Of a stretch of 64,000 bases of DNA, positions 59,683 through 64,000 are shown piece by piece (within the stretch, counting starts at the first letter, position 1; each line of letters opens with the position of its first letter). The stretch is from Spartobacteria bacterium (lineage in GTDB: Bacteria; Verrucomicrobiota; Verrucomicrobiia; Chthoniobacterales; UBA10450): contig JAJPGZ010000001.1 of NCBI GenBank assembly GCA_021325495.1, positions 85,693 to 149,692 on the forward strand, read 5' to 3'. The notes under the pieces are model-generated. The model did not search any database. It was not told the origin of the DNA and saw only the letters and a list, made by a program, of their open reading frames with translations. A program made the position numbers and the translations under genes.

Positions 59683-60153
59683 TTACTGATCCAACGAGTT
59701 TGCTTCGGTTTTGAGCGAACGAGCCTTGCCTTTCAGGTTACGGTCTTTCGCGTCGTGCTTCACGTTCGCCTGTCCGTTGGCGCCGTTTTCATCAGCACTG
59801 CCGGAAACCGAGCCGTTTGCGCCCTCTGCATTCACGTCCCGTTTTACGGAGTGATTCGTTTTCGCAGTCTTGACCTTCTTCTTTGCGGTCGAGGTCTGGC
59901 CGGTTGTGTTTGTCGCCGGATTCGTCTGATCGGTGTTATTGCCAATCAATCCCTGATTCGTTTGGCCGGTTTGACTACCGATGGTTCCCTGCGCATTGCC
60001 AGTGCCAGTCATTCCGGTAACTCCGCTTCCGGTTGCGCCAGTTGCACCGGTTGCCCCAGTTGCGCCGCCCGTCCCACCGGTTTGCGCTAACGCCGTTGTT
60101 CCGATCGCGAGCACACCCGCGGTTCCGATTGCGAATAGTTTCGATAAGTTCAT
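59683..60153 (-). CDS. Small secreted Gly/Thr/Asn-rich protein
   Basis: This 156-residue protein has a signal peptide (LSKLFAIGTAGVLAIGTTAL, cleaved near ALAQ). It is followed by a GAT repeat run (GGATGATGATGATG), an Asn/Thr/Gln-rich middle part and a Lys-rich end. ATG 60153 has AAGGAG at a good distance. A rho-independent terminator follows. It probably acts outside the cytoplasm; low-complexity composition prevents assignment. It is free of both dispersed motifs. Confidence 0.7.
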   Translation of the reverse strand: MNLSKLFAIGTAGVLAIGTTALAQTGGTGGATGATGATGATGSGVTGMTGTGNAQGTIGSQTGQTNQGLIGNNTDQTNPATNTTGQTSTAKKKVKTAKTNHSVKRDVNAEGANGSVSGSADENGANGQANVKHDAKDRNLKGKARSLKTEANSLDQ

Positions 60154-60710
60154 CAAGTTAACTCCTTGTTGACGTTTTCGTGTTCGCCTTCGCGAAACTT
60201 GCGACTGATTCGTCGCGCGAGCGTCCCGTCCTTGCGCTGCAAGTCCGGATTCCCCGTCGCACACCGGCCGCTTCGTTTCCCTCAACGAAGGCGTTGGTTC
60301 TTTTAATAACTGACGCTGCTTTCGCCCGATGCGTTCAAACTCGAAAAACGATTTCCGACAAGCCGTACGAAAAGAGTGAGATACGGATTCTCACCTGCGC
60401 AAGATCGACAACTACTCGTGCGCTACGATCAGTTGCGCCGACGCAACAACAACACGCGGCCGATAATCGCGGCGCCGACAAACCACGCCATCATGCGCGC
60501 ATGGCGTTGCGCATCCGGTGCGCGCAATCTCGGCAATGTCACCGCGCCGTTATTTTCGAGCGCACGATCGATGTCGGCGGAAAATTTTCGCATCTCCGCT
60601 GATCGCCGCGCTTTTGGTTTCGAATTCGCTTTCAATTCGGCCGTTTACTTAAGCAGTTCGTTTGCCACATCTCTCGCTCGCCGGCGCCGTTCGCGTTATC
60701 TTTGCGGCCG
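60154..60710. other. Intergenic region with a possible small membrane-protein frame
   Basis: This gap separates two divergent genes and holds one motif A copy at 60401. A minus-strand frame (TTG 60635 or ATG 60593 to 60429) would encode MRKFSADIDRALENNG..., ending in a possible helix WFVGAAIIGRVLLLRRR. It lacks a good ribosome binding site, so I leave it as possible only. No promoter or RNA gene could be recognised. Confidence 0.4.
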
Positions 60711-63491
60711 ATGACGGCGCGCCAGAAACAACGCCTTCGCCAGACTGGCTGCGACGTCCGCTTCGATAACCTATCGAAGCAGCTCTTCGCCACGGACGCC
60801 TCCATCTATCAAATTGAACCGTTAGGCGTGGCTTTTCCGCGCAGTGCACAGGAAGCAAGCGCGATCATTCGTACAGCGGCGGAGGAAAACATTTCCATCA
60901 CACCGCGTGGCGCCGGCACCAGTCTCTCCGGCGGTGCGATTGGCGAAGGCCTCATCGTCGATTTCTCCCGACACAATCGCAAGATCGACAATCTCAAGAT
61001 CGACCCGCCTGAGGCGGGCACCGTGCGTGTCGGCGCCGGTGTTGTGCTCGATGAACTCAACGCCTTTCTCAAACCGCACGGCTTCTGTTTCGGCCCCGAC
61101 GTGGCCACAAGCTCGCGCGCCACGCTCGGCGGCATGATCGCGAACAATTCCTCCGGCGCCCGCGTGCCGGTTTATGGAACGACGGCCGATCACATCGTCT
61201 CGCTCGAGTTCGTCCTGGCCGATGGCCGCATCGTGACCGATTTGCCTAACGAACGTGGTAAGATCGACAATCTCATTCGCGCGGCTGCGGACGAGATCGG
61301 CCGGCAAATGCCGCCGGGCTTGTTGAAACGCTGGCCGGCATACGGCGTCGAGCGTTTTTTGCGTTCGCCCAGTCTCAACGAAATCCTCGCCGGCAGCGAA
61401 GGCACGCTCGCCGCCATCTTTTCCGCGGAAGTAAAAATCTCGCCGTTGCCGCGCGCGAAAGGCCTCGGTCTCATCTTCTTCGGCTCGGTGGCGGACGCGA
61501 TGCAAGCCACGGTCGAACTTCTCGATCTTAAACCGGCGGCGATCGAGCACATCGATCGTCCCCTGCTCGATCAAACCAAAGGCCAGCTCCACTTCCAACC
61601 GGCGCGCGATTTAATGGAGCTCGATTCCAAACCGTGCGAAGCGATTCTCATCGTCGAGTTCTACGACGAGAACGTCGAGGATCGATTGTCGATCTTGCAA
61701 TCGCGTTCGTTAGGCCTGCGTACGAAAATTTTGGCGAGCGCGCACGAGATGAATCTCGTTTGGATGGTGCGCAAAGCCGGTTTGTCGCTCGTCACCGGTT
61801 GCATCGGCGCGGCCAAACCGGTGGCGTTCATCGAGGACGCCGCCGTTAGGCCGGAGCAGTTGCCTGCTTATGTCGCGGGATTGGAATCAATCCTGAAACC
61901 GCTCGGACTCGACGCGAGCTTCTACGGACATGCTGCGACCGGATTGCTGCACGTGCGTCCGGTGATCGATCTGCATGACGATGTCGATCTTAAGAAGTTT
62001 CGTCAGGTCGCCGATCAAACGTCGGCGTTAGTGAAACAATTCAAGGGCTCGCTTTCGGCTGAGCACGGCGTCGGCATCGCGCGCACCGAGTACATGCGCG
62101 AACAACTCGGTGACGAATTGTTCGAGTTGATGCGCGAGATCAAACAAACGTTCGATCCCAGAAACATTTTTAATCCGGGCAAAATCCTTTCGGACAACCG
62201 CCACAAGATCGACAATCACTTGCGCGACAATTTCGTCACGCCAATCGAGCTGCCGTTCCAGCCGCGTCTCGCCTTCGCCTTTAAAGATCGCTCGTTCATC
62301 GGCAATCTCGAGCAATGCAACGGCTGCGGCGGTTGCCGCAAAGATCCGCCGATGATGTGCCCGACGTTTATGGCGACCGGCGAAGAAGTGATGTCGACGC
62401 GCGGACGAGCCAATATCATTCGCGCCGCGCTCGACATGCGTGTGAACGGACATGATCCGTTGAAATCGGCTGAGCTCGATGCGGCCCTGAGCAATTGTCT
62501 CTCGTGCAAGGGTTGCACGCCGGAATGCCCGTCAAACGTCAATCTCGCGCTGCTCAAGGCCGAGATGAATTTCGCACGCTATCGGCGGGACGGCTTGCCG
62601 GTGAACGTGCGAATGTTTAGCCACGTCGATTTGTTAGGCCGACTCGGTTGTGTCATACCCGCGATCGCGAATGCAATTGTCGATCTTCCATTCATTCGCA
62701 AACCTCTTGGTATTTCGACGAAGCGATCGATGCCGCATTATGCGAGTGAGCGATTCGATCGCTGGTTCGCGCGGCAATCGTGCAACGGCGCGACACGCGG
62801 GAAAGTGATTTTGTGGGACGACACCTTTGTGCGTTATCACGAACCGAACATTGGCAAAGCCGCAGTAAAAGTGTTGAGAGCGCTCGGATACGAAGTGACG
62901 CTCGCGCAAGATCGACAATGTTGCGGACGGCCGGCATTCAGTCAGGGCAATCTCGATTACGCCGCAAAGCTGGCGCAGCACAATGTCGATCTTCTACGCG
63001 ACGGTGATGAACCGATTATCTTTCTCGAGCCATCGTGCTGGTCGATGTTCGTGGAGGATTATCGCGAGCTAAAAATCGAGAACGCGGAGACATTGGCGCG
63101 TCGATGTTTTCTTTTCGAGCGCTTCGTAGAAGACAATTGGCCTAACGAGCTGAAGCTGCCACAAGATCGGCAACTGAATGTTGCCATCCATGCGCACTGT
63201 CACGCGAAGTCGATCATCAAACCGCAATTCATGGCGAAGCTGGCAGAACGAACAGGTGCGAGAGCAACGTTGCTCGAGACCGGTTGCTGCGGAATGGCGG
63301 GCGCGTTTGGAATGCTGGAAGGGAAATATGAGCTGTCGGTGCAGGTGGCGGCGGATTTGTTAGGCAAGATCGACAATGCGCAGCCCGATGTAGTGGTGGC
63401 GTCGGGTACGAGCTGCCGACATCAACTTGTCGATCTTAGCGGGCGCGAGCCGAAGCACATGGCCGAGCTGCTCGCGGATGCGCTGGCTTAA
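60711..63491 (+). CDS. FAD-linked oxidase / Fe-S oxidoreductase fusion (GlcD-GlpC type)
   Basis: This 926-residue two-module enzyme has an N-terminal PCMH-type FAD domain (PRGAGTSLSGGAIGEGLIV, then 'PDVATSSRATLGGMIANNSSG') and an FAD-oxidase C domain ending about residue 480 ('GSLSAEHGVGIARTEYMRE'). Two Fe4S4 motifs follow (CNGCGGC...CP and CLSCKGCTPECP), then two CCG modules (DRQCCGRPAF, ETGCCGMAGAFGM). This architecture is that of D-lactate or 2-hydroxyacid dehydrogenases that pass electrons to quinone or cytochrome. Thirteen or more motif copies lie in it, the densest gene in the window. The ATG is at 60711. Confidence 0.88.
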   Translation: MTARQKQRLRQTGCDVRFDNLSKQLFATDASIYQIEPLGVAFPRSAQEASAIIRTAAEENISITPRGAGTSLSGGAIGEGLIVDFSRHNRKIDNLKIDPPEAGTVRVGAGVVLDELNAFLKPHGFCFGPDVATSSRATLGGMIANNSSGARVPVYGTTADHIVSLEFVLADGRIVTDLPNERGKIDNLIRAAADEIGRQMPPGLLKRWPAYGVERFLRSPSLNEILAGSEGTLAAIFSAEVKISPLPRAKGLGLIFFGSVADAMQATVELLDLKPAAIEHIDRPLLDQTKGQLHFQPARDLMELDSKPCEAILIVEFYDENVEDRLSILQSRSLGLRTKILASAHEMNLVWMVRKAGLSLVTGCIGAAKPVAFIEDAAVRPEQLPAYVAGLESILKPLGLDASFYGHAATGLLHVRPVIDLHDDVDLKKFRQVADQTSALVKQFKGSLSAEHGVGIARTEYMREQLGDELFELMREIKQTFDPRNIFNPGKILSDNRHKIDNHLRDNFVTPIELPFQPRLAFAFKDRSFIGNLEQCNGCGGCRKDPPMMCPTFMATGEEVMSTRGRANIIRAALDMRVNGHDPLKSAELDAALSNCLSCKGCTPECPSNVNLALLKAEMNFARYRRDGLPVNVRMFSHVDLLGRLGCVIPAIANAIVDLPFIRKPLGISTKRSMPHYASERFDRWFARQSCNGATRGKVILWDDTFVRYHEPNIGKAAVKVLRALGYEVTLAQDRQCCGRPAFSQGNLDYAAKLAQHNVDLLRDGDEPIIFLEPSCWSMFVEDYRELKIENAETLARRCFLFERFVEDNWPNELKLPQDRQLNVAIHAHCHAKSIIKPQFMAKLAERTGARATLLETGCCGMAGAFGMLEGKYELSVQVAADLLGKIDNAQPDVVVASGTSCRHQLVDLSGREPKHMAELLADALA
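60981..61005 (+). repeat. Motif A plus near-copy, 15-bp spacing
   Basis: AAGATCGACA occurs at 60981-60990 and AAGATCGACC at 60996-61005. They are read as KIDNLKIDP within the FAD domain of the oxidoreductase. Confidence 0.8.
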
Positions 63492-64000
63492 CCTTGCGGT
63501 TTCGGCGGTTGCGCCTGTTGCGGCGCGCCTTTGCTCGCTTCGTTAGGCTGACCGGCGGGCGCTCCGCCCGGAAGTTCGGCGTCAGCCGGAACCGCGAGAA
63601 TGTCCGCTTCGTTCCACGATTCCGCGTGGCTGGCGAGCTCTTTGCGCAACCCGGCAATTTGTTCGGCGGAAACCGGGCTGGCTTTGTTGCCCCATTCACT
63701 GCGAATGAAGGTGAGAACGTCGGCAATTTTCTGGTCGGTCAAAGTTTTGTCCCACGGCTGCATGACGGCGGTGCCGAATTGCACGCCTTTCACTTTAAGC
63801 GGGCCTTGTAATCCTTTGAGCACGATCATGGCCGGCCGACGTGAACCGGCGGTGACAAATTCCGAACCGGCGAGCGGCGGATATTGTCCGGCAACGCCGG
63901 TGCCGCTCATCTGATGGCAAGTCGCGCAATTCTGTGAGAAAACTTTTTTGCCACGTTCGGCTGGCGTGAGTTCCTGGGCCGGTCCGGCTGCGCCGCCGGC
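63488..64000 (-). CDS. Class I cytochrome c-type protein (5' end off window)
   Basis: The frame is open to the window edge, so the N-terminus is missing. The heme c motif CATCH lies about 26 residues from the visible start (63 kb side: KVFSQNCATCHQMSG). The Met ligand region is probably 'GTAVMQPWDKTLTDQKIADV', and a Pro/Gln-rich tail follows. It fits a small periplasmic electron carrier. It is convergent with the oxidoreductase (4-bp overlap). Confidence 0.85.
   Translation of the reverse strand, partial: AGGAAGPAQELTPAERGKKVFSQNCATCHQMSGTGVAGQYPPLAGSEFVTAGSRRPAMIVLKGLQGPLKVKGVQFGTAVMQPWDKTLTDQKIADVLTFIRSEWGNKASPVSAEQIAGLRKELASHAESWNEADILAVPADAELPGGAPAGQPNEASKGAPQQAQPPKPQG

Larger units (their letters stand above)
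135..63438. repeat. Dispersed 10-mer AAGATCGACA family (motif A), about 96 copies
   Basis: This entry stands for a dispersed word, not a continuous element. The exact 10-mer AAGATCGACA was found about 47 times on the plus strand and about 49 times as TGTCGATCTT by reading through the window. The base after ACA is A or T in nearly every copy (exceptions at 135 and 18875), and GC often precedes it. Plus-strand examples start at 543, 2660, 6511, 9674, 19265, 22714, 25319, 42059, 49101, 53647, 60981 and 63366. Reverse examples start at 788, 2111, 4142, 7717, 15017, 29496, 39951, 44276, 55120, 61687 and 63429. Near matches (TAGATCGACA, TGTCGATCTA) occur at 10262, 11941, 16547, 30260, 45008, 47522 and 50098. 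A random 10-mer would be expected less than once. The role is unknown; a DNA-uptake-sequence-like signal is the leading inference. Confidence 0.9.
199..63549. repeat. Dispersed word GCCTAAC(G/A)A family (motif B), about 60 copies
   Basis: This is a second dispersed word with core GCCTAAC, or GTTAGGC on the other strand. Most copies are GCCTAACGA/TCGTTAGGC and a minority GCCTAACAA/TTGTTAGGC. Plus-strand cores start near 2127, 3665, 7276, 8771, 16792, 22727, 42582, 51557, 52188, 56705, 61245 and 63140. Reverse cores start near 199, 2964, 4310, 6234, 11775, 22419, 26370, 28379, 32025, 45840, 52721, 55132, 59396, 61709 and 63359. A 7-mer would be expected about eight times in the window on both strands, and the full 9-mer less than once. 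Unlike motif A, a few copies occur within 33.4-39.8 kb (35300, 36299). Confidence 0.8.

Noticed and set aside
135..63438. Motif A as a Chi- or KOPS-like replication/segregation signal
   Set aside because: Such words are strongly strand-skewed relative to replication; here both orientations are equally frequent (about 47 versus 49) throughout the window.
135..63438. Motif A as a restriction-modification target
   Set aside because: Restriction sites tend to be avoided, are usually shorter or palindromic, and would not form 15-17 bp doublets. GATC lies inside the word, but GATC alone is not what is enriched.

Overview
This 64 kb window looks like chromosomal DNA from a Gram-negative member of the Verrucomicrobiota, probably on the Chthoniobacter side. 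The reasons are a complete dcw (division and cell wall) cluster with a MurC-MurB fusion, a Verru_Chthon-type pseudopilin cassette, ExbB/ExbD/TonB-like envelope genes, and GC-rich, tightly packed genes with many ATGA overlaps. No rRNA, tRNA or CRISPR array was seen.

Layout. 1-2.6 kb: a truncated family-B-polymerase-like exonuclease, a secreted M20 peptidase and a lone pilin. 2.7-21.3 kb (minus strand): mraZ-rsmH-ftsL-ftsI-murE-murF-mraY-murD-(LysM protein)-ftsW-murG-murC/B-ddl-ftsQ-ftsA-ftsZ, headed by a four-box MraZ operator. 21.5-26.6 kb (plus): a small secreted protein, exbB-exbD-tonB-like genes, a zinc-ribbon protein, a GuaB3-type IMP dehydrogenase and fabF. 26.6-27.2 kb: a REP-associated tyrosine transposase inside perfect 31-bp inverted repeats. 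27.2-32.9 kb (minus): roadblock protein, MglA GTPase, a long roadblock protein, a PilB/GspE ATPase and a TPR/MshEN protein, which together look like a pilus-motor and polarity module. 33.4-39.8 kb (plus): a GspG-like pseudopilin, Verru_Chthon cassette proteins D, B, C, A and a secreted protein. 39.8-49.1 kb: mixed genes including a Xer recombinase, an isolated nuoA, two GT-C-like membrane proteins and three REP pairs. 49.1-57 kb: rmlA and an aa3-type cytochrome oxidase operon with its assembly genes (coxA-coxC-coxIV-two small membrane proteins-coxB-ctaA-ctaB-sco). 57.1-64 kb: histidine phosphatase, dinB, small secreted or membrane proteins, a large FAD/Fe-S oxidoreductase and a truncated cytochrome c.

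The strongest unexplained signal lies on top of the genes. The 10-mer AAGATCGACA (reverse complement TGTCGATCTT, nearly always followed by A or T) occurs about 96 times by hand count, 47 in one orientation and 49 in the other, where chance predicts well under one. It lies inside genes in all reading frames and also between genes, and forms about eleven direct doublets spaced 15-17 bp. A second word with core GCCTAAC/GTTAGGC (usually GCCTAACGA) occurs about 60 times and is often next to the first. Density, strand balance and frame independence resemble DNA uptake sequences of naturally competent bacteria. I know of none described for Verrucomicrobiota. The first word is completely absent from 33.24-39.95 kb, exactly the pseudopilin cassette, which also looks lower in GC; this suggests that the cassette was acquired or evolved differently.
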